Source: an uncultured Collinsella sp.
GTDB lineage: Bacteria > Actinomycetota > Coriobacteriia > Coriobacteriales > Coriobacteriaceae
Direction of reading: 5' to 3'
Assembly (NCBI GenBank): GCA_934654765.1
Contig: CAKUGX010000012.1
Span: forward strand, 1-29,943
DNA: 29,943 bases
Under the pieces are notes generated by a model, which searched no databases, was not told where the DNA came from, and saw only the letters and a list, made by a program, of their open reading frames with translations. Below, one piece after another: positions 1 through 7,510 of the stretch (position 1 is its first letter; each line of letters begins with the position of its first letter). The translations under genes were made by a program, and so were the position numbers.

Positions 1-244
1 GGCCCTTGCTCACCAGCTTGTCGGCGGGCGTATGGGTAATATCCTCGCCCATAAACTTGATGGAGCCGGTTTTGGAGCGCAGCAGGCCCGAGACGGTCTT
101 AAGCGTCGTGGACTTGCCGGCGCCGTTGGCACCGATCAGGGCCACGATCTCGCCCTCATTGACGTTAAAGGAGATGTCCTTGATGGCGTGGATGGCGCCG
201 TACCAGACGTTGATGTTGTAGACGGAAAGCATCGGCTCTGCCAT
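1..244 (-). CDS. livF: Branched-chain amino acid ABC transporter ATPase LivF (C-terminus cut by window edge)
   Basis: This is the second of two ATPases that energise the LivHM permease at the inner face of the membrane. About 81 N-terminal residues are visible, beginning MAEPMLSVYNINVWYGAIHA and carrying a perfect Walker A (GANGAGKST) near residues 37-45. The rest, including the signature motif and Walker B, lies beyond the left edge. The ATG at 244-242 directly abuts the livG stop codon (TAA at 247-245, zero spacing), which indicates translational coupling at the end of the liv operon. The position after livG and the LivF-like N-terminus support LivF rather than another ABC ATPase. Confidence 0.93.
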   Translation of the reverse strand, partial: MAEPMLSVYNINVWYGAIHAIKDISFNVNEGEIVALIGANGAGKSTTLKTVSGLLRSKTGSIKFMGEDITHTPADKLVSKG

Positions 245-1105
245 TTAGTTCTCCCCCTTATCCTGCTTGCCCAGATATGCCTCGATAACGGCATCGTTGT
301 TCTGGATCTCCTCGGCCGTACCCTTGGCGATAACCTTGCCAAAGTTAAGCACGCAGATGCCCTCGCAGATGTTCATAACGAGCGACATGTCATGCTCGAT
401 AAGCATGATGGCGATGCCGAAGGTGTCGCGAATCTTGACGATGTTCTCCATGAGCTCCGCGGTCTCGGACGGGTTCATGCCGGCGGCAGGCTCGTCGAGC
501 AACAGCAGCTTGGGGTTGGTGGCAAGCGCGCGGACGATCTCCAGACGACGCTGAGCGCCGTAAGGCAGCGAGCCGGCCTGTTCATTTGCCAGGTGCTCCA
601 TGTCAAAAATGGACAGCAGCTCCATGGCGCGCTCGTGGGCGGCCTTCTCGTGCTTCCAATACGTCGGCAGGCGCAGCACGCCCTCAAAGCCGGAGTAGCG
701 CTCCTGATTGTGAAGACCGACCTTGACGTTATCCTCCACCGTCATGGTGTTGAACAGGCGAATGTTCTGGAATGTACGGGCAATACCCATGCGGTTGACC
801 TGATAGACCGACTTGCCCGAGGTGTCCTCACCATCGAGCAGGATGGTGCCATGCGTGGGCTGGTACACCTTGGTGAGCAGGTTGAAGACCGTGGTCTTGC
901 CGGCACCGTTGGGGCCGATGAGACCGGCGATCTCGGTCTTGCCGATGGTTAGGCTAAAGTCGTCGACCGCCTTGAGGCCGCCAAACTCAATGCCCAGGTG
1001 GATGCACTCGAGCGCCGGGCGCTGACCTAGGTCGCGGTCGGGAACGATGGCGCCAGAAGGATACGGGACCATCTTGCCCTTGTTGAACTCAAACTTACTG
1101 GGCAT
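245..1105 (-). CDS. livG: Branched-chain amino acid ABC transporter ATPase LivG
   Basis: This is the first ATPase of the high-affinity leucine/isoleucine/valine importer, 286 residues. Walker A is GPNGAGKT at about 64-71. The LivG-type signature region LPYGAQRRLEIVRAL is followed by Walker B (LLLLDEP) and an H-loop histidine (IEHDMS). An N-terminal extension of about 30 residues precedes the first ABC strand, slightly longer than the usual ~255-residue LivG. I chose the ATG at 1105 because AGGAGG lies 9 nt upstream. An in-frame start 27 nt earlier has no such site. The first 11 nt overlap the end of livM, so the two genes are translationally coupled. Confidence 0.95.
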   Translation of the reverse strand: MPSKFEFNKGKMVPYPSGAIVPDRDLGQRPALECIHLGIEFGGLKAVDDFSLTIGKTEIAGLIGPNGAGKTTVFNLLTKVYQPTHGTILLDGEDTSGKSVYQVNRMGIARTFQNIRLFNTMTVEDNVKVGLHNQERYSGFEGVLRLPTYWKHEKAAHERAMELLSIFDMEHLANEQAGSLPYGAQRRLEIVRALATNPKLLLLDEPAAGMNPSETAELMENIVKIRDTFGIAIMLIEHDMSLVMNICEGICVLNFGKVIAKGTAEEIQNNDAVIEAYLGKQDKGEN

Positions 1106-2183
1106 CGGCTGCCACCTCCTTCTTGGGAGCAAAGCGATCCTTAATGCGTGCGAAGAACGCCTTGAGCTGCGGGTTGTTGGTAAAGATCATGACCAGGATC
1201 AGCACGATGGCGTAGATGAGCATGCGGTAGTCCGAGAACTGACGGAGCAGCTCGGGAAGCACCGTGAGCAACGCCGCCGCGATGACGGAGCCGCGCATAT
1301 TGCCCAGACCGCCCAGGACCACGAACACCAGGATGAGGATGGACGTATTGAAGTCGAACTTGGTGGCGGAGAGCTGCGAGAAGTTACCGCCGAAGAGGGC
1401 TCCGGCAGCACCGGCGAGAGCGGCGGAAACCACGAAGGCGATCATGCGGTACTGGGTGACGGAGATGCCCACGGACTCGGCAGCGATCTTGTTATCGCGC
1501 ACCGCCATGATGGCACGGCCGGTACGGCTGCGGACCAGGTTGAGCACGATCACGAGCGCGACCATGACCAAGAGGGCGCCGGCGAGGAAGGTCGAGTACG
1601 TCGACACGCCCGAGGCGCCCTGGGCGCCCTTGATGATGGCGGTTCCGTCCTCGAGCAGGTGCAGGTCGTCAATCGTTGAGTTGCCCGTGATGTTAAAGAT
1701 CACGTGCAAGCCGCGGGAGTCGACGCCCACGATGAGGCAGGTGACGATCTCTTTGATGATCTCGCCAAAGGCCAGCGTCACGATGGCCAGGTAGTCGCCG
1801 CTCAGGCGAAGGACCGGGATGCCGATCAAGAAGCCCAGGATGGCGGCGGCGATGGCGCCGACCACGATGCTGATGATGAGGCGCACAGGATCGGAGGGAA
1901 CGGCGCTCTCGAGGGCGACCGCGGTGACGATACCCGTGTAGGCACCGACACTCATAAAGCCCGCGTGGCCCAGCGACAGGTCACCCGCGATACCGACGAC
2001 GAGGTTAAGCGAGATGGCCATGACGATGTAGGCCGTAATGGGAACCAGCTGACCGGCGATCATGCGCGGGATCATGTGGTTGGACTGCATAAAGAACACG
2101 ATGGCGAAGGCCACGATGCACATGGCGTACGTGACAAAGTCGTGACGCGTCTGCTTGTCTTTAAGAAACTTCATAACGCTCAC
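1095..2183 (-). CDS. livM: Branched-chain amino acid ABC transporter permease LivM
   Basis: This is the larger permease subunit of the liv importer, 362 residues. It has about ten hydrophobic segments and the BPD_transp_2 core, seen in NLVVGIAGDLSLGHAGFMSV and, near the C-terminus, GGLGNMRGSVIAAALLTVLPE, both typical of LivM. The C-terminal tail is charged and cytoplasmic. The GTG at 2183 is preferred: it sits immediately after the livH stop and 5 nt after an AAGG core. An ATG at 2174 is a possible alternative that would shorten the protein by three residues. It pairs with LivH to form the membrane channel. Confidence 0.94.
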   Translation of the reverse strand: MSVMKFLKDKQTRHDFVTYAMCIVAFAIVFFMQSNHMIPRMIAGQLVPITAYIVMAISLNLVVGIAGDLSLGHAGFMSVGAYTGIVTAVALESAVPSDPVRLIISIVVGAIAAAILGFLIGIPVLRLSGDYLAIVTLAFGEIIKEIVTCLIVGVDSRGLHVIFNITGNSTIDDLHLLEDGTAIIKGAQGASGVSTYSTFLAGALLVMVALVIVLNLVRSRTGRAIMAVRDNKIAAESVGISVTQYRMIAFVVSAALAGAAGALFGGNFSQLSATKFDFNTSILILVFVVLGGLGNMRGSVIAAALLTVLPELLRQFSDYRMLIYAIVLILVMIFTNNPQLKAFFARIKDRFAPKKEVAADAQ

Positions 2184-3065
2184 CTACACCTTCTCGGGGA
2201 CGTACTTGCCCAAGAGGCCGGCAGGCTTGACGAGCAGGACGATGATCAAAACACCAAAGACGATGGAGTTGGCAAGGCTCGTGGAAATATAGGCCTGCGC
2301 CATCGCCTCGATGATGCCGATGAGAATGCCACCGACAAAGGCACCGGGGATGGAGCCGATGCCGCCGAAGACGGCGGCGTCGAAGGCCTTGATGCCAGGC
2401 ATGGCGCCCGTGGTGGGCTGCAGGACCGGCGAGTAGGAGCACAGGAGCACACCGGCGATGGCGGCAAGGGCGGAGCCGATGGCAAACGTCATCGAGATAG
2501 TGCGGTTGACGTTGATGCCCATGAGCTGAGCGGCGGCCTTGTCCTCGGACACGGCGCGCATGGCCTTGCCCATCTTGGTCTTACCTGTAAAGAACATCAG
2601 GCCGGCCATGATAACCAGGCAGGCGACGATGGTGACGAGCGATACGGCGCTCACGTTGAACTTGGCCAAGAACTCCGGCACCGGGAAGGTGACGAGCGAA
2701 GTGAAGTTCTTGGGCGTGGCGCCCCACAGAAGCTGCGCGGCGTTCTGCAGGAAGTAAGACACGCCGATGGCCGTGATCAAAACGGCCAGCGGGCCCGCCT
2801 GACGCAGCGGCTTGTATGCCAGACCCTCGATGAGAACACCGAGAACGGTACAGACCACACAAGAGAGAATTACAGATGCCCAGCCCGGGAGGCCGAGATA
2901 CGACGTGGCACAGAACGAGACATAGGCACCGACCATGATGACGTCGCCGTGAGCGAAGTTCAGCATCTTGGCGATACCGTAGACCATGGTGTAGCCCAAC
3001 GCGATGATGGCGTAGACGCTGCCCATGGACAGGCCGTTGACCAGGTATTGGATAAAGACCGTCAT
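2184..3065 (-). CDS. livH: Branched-chain amino acid ABC transporter permease LivH
   Basis: This is the smaller permease subunit of the liv importer, 293 residues, about eight membrane segments. Diagnostic stretches are NGLSMGSVYAIIALGYTMVY, the cytoplasmic loop with RAVSEDKAAAQLMGINVN, and FGGIGSIPGAFVGGILIGI near the C-terminus. The ATG at 3065 was chosen because AAAGGGGG lies 9 nt upstream. A more distal ATG at 3074 would sit directly on that ribosome-binding site, and longer starts extend into the structured intergenic region. The gene lies 139 nt downstream of the first binding-protein gene and abuts livM. Confidence 0.94.
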   Translation of the reverse strand: MTVFIQYLVNGLSMGSVYAIIALGYTMVYGIAKMLNFAHGDVIMVGAYVSFCATSYLGLPGWASVILSCVVCTVLGVLIEGLAYKPLRQAGPLAVLITAIGVSYFLQNAAQLLWGATPKNFTSLVTFPVPEFLAKFNVSAVSLVTIVACLVIMAGLMFFTGKTKMGKAMRAVSEDKAAAQLMGINVNRTISMTFAIGSALAAIAGVLLCSYSPVLQPTTGAMPGIKAFDAAVFGGIGSIPGAFVGGILIGIIEAMAQAYISTSLANSIVFGVLIIVLLVKPAGLLGKYVPEKV

Positions 3066-3112
3066 GTTCCACATCCCCCTTTCGAATAGGTTTCCAGTTA
3101 CTGTATGAAACA

Positions 3113-3173
3113 GGGACGTTACACTGTCCCCAGATACCAAGCAAGCAGGGAAGGCCAAAACCTCCCCTGCTTG
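3113..3173 (-). other. Two hairpins between livJ and livH (possible mRNA stabiliser or attenuator)
   Basis: The livJ-livH gap holds two inverted repeats. The stronger has arms CAAGCAGG (3142-3149) and CCTGCTTG (3166-3173), extended inward by a five-base segment with one mismatch around a short A-rich loop. The second is GGGAC (3113-3117) and GTCCC (3126-3130) with an 8-nt loop. Neither is followed on the minus strand by a run of U, so neither is a canonical intrinsic terminator. Liv systems need far more binding protein than permease, so a 3' hairpin that protects the livJ part of the message or causes partial termination is plausible. That role is inference. Confidence 0.45.
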
Positions 3174-3204
3174 GGATCAAAACCGCTCTATATAAGGCGG
3201 CCTA

Positions 3205-4392
3205 TTAGGCCTGTACGTACTTGCCGTCGGTGATGACGTACGCCGTCGGGTCCTTCTGGACCTGGCCCTTGTCGTTCCAGGAAAGCTTGCCAGTCAGACC
3301 GTCAACGGTGATCTTGAGCATAGCCTCGGGCAGCTTCTCGGCGACCTCGGTGGGGTCGGCGTCGACACCCAGACCGGCCTCCTTAAGAGCCTCGACCACA
3401 GCATGCACGCCGTCGTAGGCGTCGGCAGCAAACTGGTCGGGAGTATCGCCGTACTTATCCTTGTAAGCGTTGACGAAGTCGGCGTTCTTCTCGTCGTCGG
3501 CGGAGAACGGGGTCATGAGCAGCAGGCCCTCGGCAAGGGAGGTGTCGAAGCCCTCCACACCCAGGATGCCGTCCATGCCGTCGCAGCCCATCATCTTGAC
3601 GTCGTAGCCCATGTCCTTGGCGTTCTTGAGCAGGACGGACGCCGGCGTGTAGTAGATCGGCGCGAAGATCATGGTGGCGCCGGCCTGCTTGGCCTTGGTG
3701 AGCTGGTTGGTGAAGCTCGTGGAAGAGTCATCCTTAAAGGTCTCCTCGTCAACGATCTCGAGCTTGGACTCAGCGGCCTGGGCCTTAAAGGCATCCGCGA
3801 TGCCCGAAGAATAGGCGTCGCCGGAGTTATAGAACAGCACGAACTTCTCGTCCGCATACTTCTCGGCCAGGAACTTGGCAGCGTTGACGCCCTGGTTGGG
3901 GTCGGTAAAGCAAACCTGGAAGACGCAATCCTTGCCCTTGGTGACGTCCTCGGAAGACGCGGACGGGGTGATCATGAACGTCTCGGGGTCCTTGCCGCAC
4001 TCGGCTGCAACGGCAACCGACGCACCCGTGGTGGTCGGGCCGACGAGGGCCTGCATACCCCAGTCCAGAAGATTATTAAAGGCGTTGACGGCCTTCTCGC
4101 CGTCGGCCTGGTCGTCCTCGGCCTTGCTGGCAAGCGGAAGCTCCTTGGTGGAGAAATCCTTGCAGCCAAGCTCGACGGCCTGAGTAACGGACTTGCCATA
4201 GGAGGCATTTGCACCGGTCAGCGGGCCGATGGTACCGATCTTAAACGAAGCGTCGCTCGAAGCGGAACCGCTATCGCCGCCGTTGGAGGAGCAGCCAGCT
4301 AGAATGGACATCGCCCCCAGACCTGCTGCGCTCGCGATAACGCTCCTGCGATTCATAACAGGGTTCAATGACTTACCGGTGAGGCTCGACAT
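3205..4392 (-). CDS. livJ: Branched-chain amino acid-binding lipoprotein (LivJ-type), copy proximal to livH
   Basis: This is a periplasmic-binding-protein type 1 (Peripla_BP_6) substrate receptor of the liv importer, 395 residues. The N-terminus has a twin-arginine pair (NRRSVIA, residues 14-20), a hydrophobic segment and a lipobox LAGC with Cys34, so the mature protein should be lipid-anchored outside the membrane. Family features include IGTIGPLTGANASYGKS near the mature N-terminus, ALVGPTTTGAS, and DQFAADAYDGVHAVVEAL near the C-terminus. The ATG at 4392 has AGAGGAG about 7 nt upstream. It is closely related to the next gene upstream (4664-5830), including a perfectly identical 69-nt stretch. 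Substrate specificity within the branched-chain group cannot be read from the sequence. Confidence 0.93.
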   Translation of the reverse strand: MSSLTGKSLNPVMNRRSVIASAAGLGAMSILAGCSSNGGDSGSASSDASFKIGTIGPLTGANASYGKSVTQAVELGCKDFSTKELPLASKAEDDQADGEKAVNAFNNLLDWGMQALVGPTTTGASVAVAAECGKDPETFMITPSASSEDVTKGKDCVFQVCFTDPNQGVNAAKFLAEKYADEKFVLFYNSGDAYSSGIADAFKAQAAESKLEIVDEETFKDDSSTSFTNQLTKAKQAGATMIFAPIYYTPASVLLKNAKDMGYDVKMMGCDGMDGILGVEGFDTSLAEGLLLMTPFSADDEKNADFVNAYKDKYGDTPDQFAADAYDGVHAVVEALKEAGLGVDADPTEVAEKLPEAMLKITVDGLTGKLSWNDKGQVQKDPTAYVITDGKYVQA

Positions 4393-4413
4393 GCGGCTCT
4401 CCTCTCAAATCTC

Positions 4414-4434
4414 GTCGGGTTTCGGTTACCCGAC
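4414..4434 (-). other. Hairpin in the leader of the livH-proximal livJ
   Basis: A perfect 7-bp stem (GTCGGGT at 4414-4420, ACCCGAC at 4428-4434) with a 7-nt loop lies about 20 nt upstream of the livJ start codon and just upstream of its ribosome-binding site. No U-run follows, so a role in message stability or translation is likelier than termination. Confidence 0.4.
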
Positions 4435-4485
4435 AGGCCATCCTTCGCCGTGTTCGGCGTTCGCAAAATAGTAGACGCTTTAGTT

Positions 4486-4516
4486 AAGAAAAGTGGCGAT
4501 TATTTCAACTTTTCTT
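4486..4516. promoter_or_regulatory. AT-rich promoter region with a 9-bp dyad upstream of livJ
   Basis: Arms AAGAAAAGT (4486-4494) and ACTTTTCTT (4508-4516) form a perfect 9-bp inverted repeat with half-site centres 22 bp apart, two helical turns. It sits about 95-125 bp upstream of the livH-proximal livJ, inside the most AT-rich stretch of the window (about 4470-4640). The 271-nt gap 4393-4663 has no convincing gene and no clear intrinsic terminator after the upstream livJ copy. On the minus strand TTGAAA (4508-4503) lies in the right arm and is a weak -35 candidate, but I could not find a good -10 at the right distance. The operator role is inference. Confidence 0.4.
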
Positions 4517-4663
4517 TGGGTTTGTCTTTTTATCCATATTTCTGCGTATTTTTACCGCTTTATGCAGGTCTGCCACTTTATTGTGTAAAAGTAATGTTTC
4601 CATTCTGTTACAAGCGTCCTCGCCCTGAATAAAAGAGCCTCACCGGTTGCGTCTTATACACTC

Positions 4664-5830
4664 CTAGGCGGCGATGTACTTGCCGTCCTGAATCACATAG
4701 GCCGTAGCGGGCTTCTCGACCTGGCCCTCGTCGTTCCAGGTGAGCTCGCCGGTCAGGCCATCGATCTTGATCTTTCGCATGGCCTTGGCAAGGTCGGCGG
4801 CAATGCCGGCACCGTCGGCCGTCGTGTCGATGCCGGCCTTGTCGATAGCCTCGGCGATCGCGTGGACGCAGTCGTAGGCGTCGGCGGCAAACTGGTTAGG
4901 GGTCTCGTCGTACTCCTCCTTGTATGCCTTGACGAAGTCGGCGTTCTTCTCGTCGTCGGCGGAGAACGGCGTCATGAGCAGCACGCCCTCGGCAAGCGAG
5001 GTGTCGAAGCCCTCCACAGAGAGCAGGCCGTCCATGCCGTCGGTGCCCATGAGCGTCATGTCGTAGCCCATGTCCTTGGCGTTCTTGAGCAGGACGGACG
5101 CCGGCGTGTAGTAGATCGGCGCGAAGATGAGCGTGGCGCCGGCCTCCTTGGCCTTGGTCAGCTGGTTGGTAAAGCTCGTGGAAGAATCATCCTTAAAGGT
5201 CTCGGTGTCAACGATATCGAGCTTGGACTCCTTGGCCTGCTCGGCAAAAGCATCGGCGACGCCCGAGCTGTACGTATCGCCAGAGTTGTAGAACAGGGCG
5301 ATCTTGGCGTCCGCAAACTTCTCGGCTAAGAACTTCGCGGCACTCGTGCCCATGGTGGGGTCGGTGAAGCAGACCTGGAAGACCGTGGTCTTATCCTTGG
5401 TGACGTCGAGCGACGAAGCAGAAGGCGTGACCATAAGCATGTCGTCGGCAATCTCGCCCGAGACGGCAACGGCGGCACCGGTGGTGACGGGGCCGACGAG
5501 CGCCTGCATGCCCCAGTCGCACAGGGTATTGAAGGCGTTGATGGCCTTCTCGCCGTCGGCGACGTCGTCCTCGGACTTAAGCGAGAGCTTGAGGTCCTTG
5601 GTCGAGAAATCCTTGGCGGCAAGCTTTGCACCCTTCTCGGCCGAAACGCCATAAGTTGCCGCGGCACCGGTCAGAGGGCCGATGACGCCGATCTTGAACG
5701 TCTTGCCGTCATCGGCGGAGCCGCCATCCGAACCACCCGAGGAGCAACCGGCAAGTGCGACGGTGCTGCCGAGTGCCGCGGCACCGGCGAGGAAGTTCCT
5801 ACGGCTGAGCGTACTATTGATATTGAACAT
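4664..5830 (-). CDS. livJ: Branched-chain amino acid-binding lipoprotein (LivJ-type), promoter-proximal copy
   Basis: This is a second Peripla_BP_6 receptor, 388 residues, first gene of the liv cluster. The signal region is a clear Tat-type lipoprotein signal: SRRNFL at residues 9-14, a hydrophobic stretch, then lipobox LAGC with Cys29. The body closely follows the neighbouring livJ copy (for example GFDTSLAEG and MTPFSADDEKNADFV are shared). Differences concentrate in the signal peptide, the first mature residues and the ligand-side loops. I chose the ATG at 5830 because AAGGGGG lies about 5 nt upstream. A longer in-frame start at 5896 lacks a ribosome-binding site and would bury the Tat motif. 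Two receptors could widen the substrate range of one permease, as in other liv systems. Confidence 0.92.
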   Translation of the reverse strand: MFNINSTLSRRNFLAGAAALGSTVALAGCSSGGSDGGSADDGKTFKIGVIGPLTGAAATYGVSAEKGAKLAAKDFSTKDLKLSLKSEDDVADGEKAINAFNTLCDWGMQALVGPVTTGAAVAVSGEIADDMLMVTPSASSLDVTKDKTTVFQVCFTDPTMGTSAAKFLAEKFADAKIALFYNSGDTYSSGVADAFAEQAKESKLDIVDTETFKDDSSTSFTNQLTKAKEAGATLIFAPIYYTPASVLLKNAKDMGYDMTLMGTDGMDGLLSVEGFDTSLAEGVLLMTPFSADDEKNADFVKAYKEEYDETPNQFAADAYDCVHAIAEAIDKAGIDTTADGAGIAADLAKAMRKIKIDGLTGELTWNDEGQVEKPATAYVIQDGKYIAA

Positions 5831-6079
5831 GGTGTCCCCCTTTTCGCTGGCCGCGATGCGGCCGTCTTGCGGTACAGGGCAAACCTTATGGCCCAAACAT
5901 TGACAGTTTGTTACGGGACTTCGTTTGTAGCGAGCGTGTTTCCAATGTTTCCGCAGCGTTTCGGGGGTAGCGTTTTGCGCAGTCGCCGATGCCTGCTAGG
6001 CACGCGCTCTCGGTTCACGCTAGAATGCACTCAACCTTAACTGGCCAATCATCCATACAGATGCACGAAGGAGCTAACT
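5831..6079. promoter_or_regulatory. Divergent promoter region between livJ and hom
   Basis: This 249-nt gap separates the minus-strand liv operon from plus-strand hom and must hold promoters for both. I see a perfect TTGACA at 5900-5905 on the plus strand embedded in a small dyad (CAAAC 5894-5898, GTTTG 5906-5910), but no good -10 at 16-18 nt. A -10-like TAGAAT lies at 6021-6026, about 55 nt before hom, with a poor -35. Exact promoters cannot be assigned. Confidence 0.35.
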
Positions 6080-7423
6080 ATGAGCGAATCCCTGCGCACC
6101 GTGAACGTCGGCCTGATCGGTCTGGGAACCGTCGGCGGCGGCGTGGCCCGTCTGATCAAGAGCCACCACGATGAGTACCTGGCCGCCTACGGCATCGACC
6201 TTAAGCTGACCCGCGCCTGCGCGCTTGCCTGGGAGCAGGCCGAGGCCGCCGGCATTGAGCGCGAGGCCTTTACGAGCGATTGGCACGACGTCGTCACCGA
6301 CCCCGCCGTCGATATCGTCGTCGAGCTGATCGGCGGCGAGCACCCCGCAACCGAAATCTTCACCACCGCCTTCGAGAACGGCAAGCATGTCGTTTCCGCC
6401 AACAAGGCCCTGCTGGGCCGTCATGTTGAGACGCTCGCCGAGAAGGCGCGTGAGTGCGGCGTGCAGATTAAGTGCGAGGCCAGCTGCGGCGGCGGTATCC
6501 CCATCGTCAGCACGCTCGAGCACGACCTGGTGGGTAACAAGATCCTGACCATCGCCGGCATTCTCAACGGCACCACCAACTACATCCTGTCGCGCATGGA
6601 CGCCGAGGGCGCCGATTACGCCGACGTGCTCGCCGACGCGCAGGCCAAGGGCTATGCCGAGGCCGATCCGTCTGCCGACGTCGATGGCTTCGATGCCGCC
6701 AGCAAGACGGCCATCCTCGCCTCCATCGGCTTTGGCACCCGCGTGACCACCGACGACGTCTACCAGCAGGGCATCCGCACCATCGGCGCCGAGGACATCG
6801 CCCAGGCCCGCGAGCTCGGCTACACCATCAAGTTGCTGGGCATCGCCCGCAACACCGATGCCGGTGTCGACGTCCGCGTGCACCCCACGCTGATTCCGGC
6901 CGACCACATGCTCGCCAAGGTCAACGGCGCCATGAACGCCGTCTACGTGGTGGGCGACGCCGTGGGCGAGACCATGTTCTATGGTGCCGGCGCAGGCTCC
7001 TTCCCCACCGCGAGCGCCGTCGTGGGCGATATCCTGTCGCTCTCCGAGCAGATCAGCCGTGGCGTGGCCCCGCTGCCCGAGATCGAGCCCTACGGCCACA
7101 ACCTCGCCTTTAAGCCCATGGACGAGCTCCAGACCAAGTACTATGTGCGCCTGAAGGTTGCCGACCGCGTGGGCGCCCTGTCCGAGACGGTCGATATCTT
7201 CGCCAAGCACAACATCTCGATCTCGCTCATCAACCAGGTCGAGGATGGCAAGTCGGGCGTCAGCGACACCTGCTCGGTCATCTTCCTGACGCACCGCGCG
7301 CTCGAGAAGGACGTCCAGGCTGCCGCCGCCGAGCTTGCCAGCGTTGACTGCGTGGCCGAGGTCGCCAATGTCCTGCGCATCGAGGACGTCGAGGCCTGGA
7401 CCGAAGGCGTTATGGCCAACTAG
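6080..7423 (+). CDS. hom: Homoserine dehydrogenase
   Basis: This enzyme reduces aspartate-4-semialdehyde to homoserine with NAD(P)H, at the branch point to threonine, methionine and isoleucine. The protein has 447 residues, the usual length for the ACT-containing form. It carries a Rossmann GLGTVG at residues 14-19, the conserved lysine in SANKALL (Lys109), the substrate-domain motif GGGIPIVSTLEHDLVGN followed by GILNGTTNYIL, and AEADPSADVDGFDAASKTAI. A C-terminal ACT domain begins near residue 360 (YVRLKVADRVGALSETVDIF), which suggests feedback control by an amino acid such as threonine. AAGGAG lies 6 nt before the ATG. The gene is monocistronic: a strong terminator follows and no thrB or thrC is adjacent. 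Confidence 0.97.
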   Translation: MSESLRTVNVGLIGLGTVGGGVARLIKSHHDEYLAAYGIDLKLTRACALAWEQAEAAGIEREAFTSDWHDVVTDPAVDIVVELIGGEHPATEIFTTAFENGKHVVSANKALLGRHVETLAEKARECGVQIKCEASCGGGIPIVSTLEHDLVGNKILTIAGILNGTTNYILSRMDAEGADYADVLADAQAKGYAEADPSADVDGFDAASKTAILASIGFGTRVTTDDVYQQGIRTIGAEDIAQARELGYTIKLLGIARNTDAGVDVRVHPTLIPADHMLAKVNGAMNAVYVVGDAVGETMFYGAGAGSFPTASAVVGDILSLSEQISRGVAPLPEIEPYGHNLAFKPMDELQTKYYVRLKVADRVGALSETVDIFAKHNISISLINQVEDGKSGVSDTCSVIFLTHRALEKDVQAAAAELASVDCVAEVANVLRIEDVEAWTEGVMAN

Positions 7424-7460
7424 TCCACTACTTCGAACCTCAACGGAGCTCAACGCAAAA

Positions 7461-7510
7461 GGCGCGCTGCCTGCATCAACTGCAGGCAGCGCGCCTTGTT
7501 CTGTTTATAA
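7461..7510. terminator. Strong intrinsic terminator after hom (probably bidirectional)
   Basis: A perfect 15-bp stem GGCGCGCTGCCTGCA (7461-7475) and TGCAGGCAGCGCGCC (7481-7495) with a 5-nt loop is followed on the plus strand by a T-rich tract (TTGTTCTGTTT). The left side is preceded by AAAA, so the minus-strand transcript of the antiporter gene would also meet a hairpin followed by U residues. Confidence 0.9.

Noticed and set aside
4450..4632. A 60-codon plus-strand frame between the livJ copies
   Set aside because: It lies in the AT-rich promoter region, has no ribosome-binding site, and its Phe/Tyr/Leu-rich composition reflects base content.
6074..7453. Long minus-strand frame opposite hom
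   Set aside because: hom has full family motifs and a good ribosome-binding site; the opposite frame is a composition artefact.
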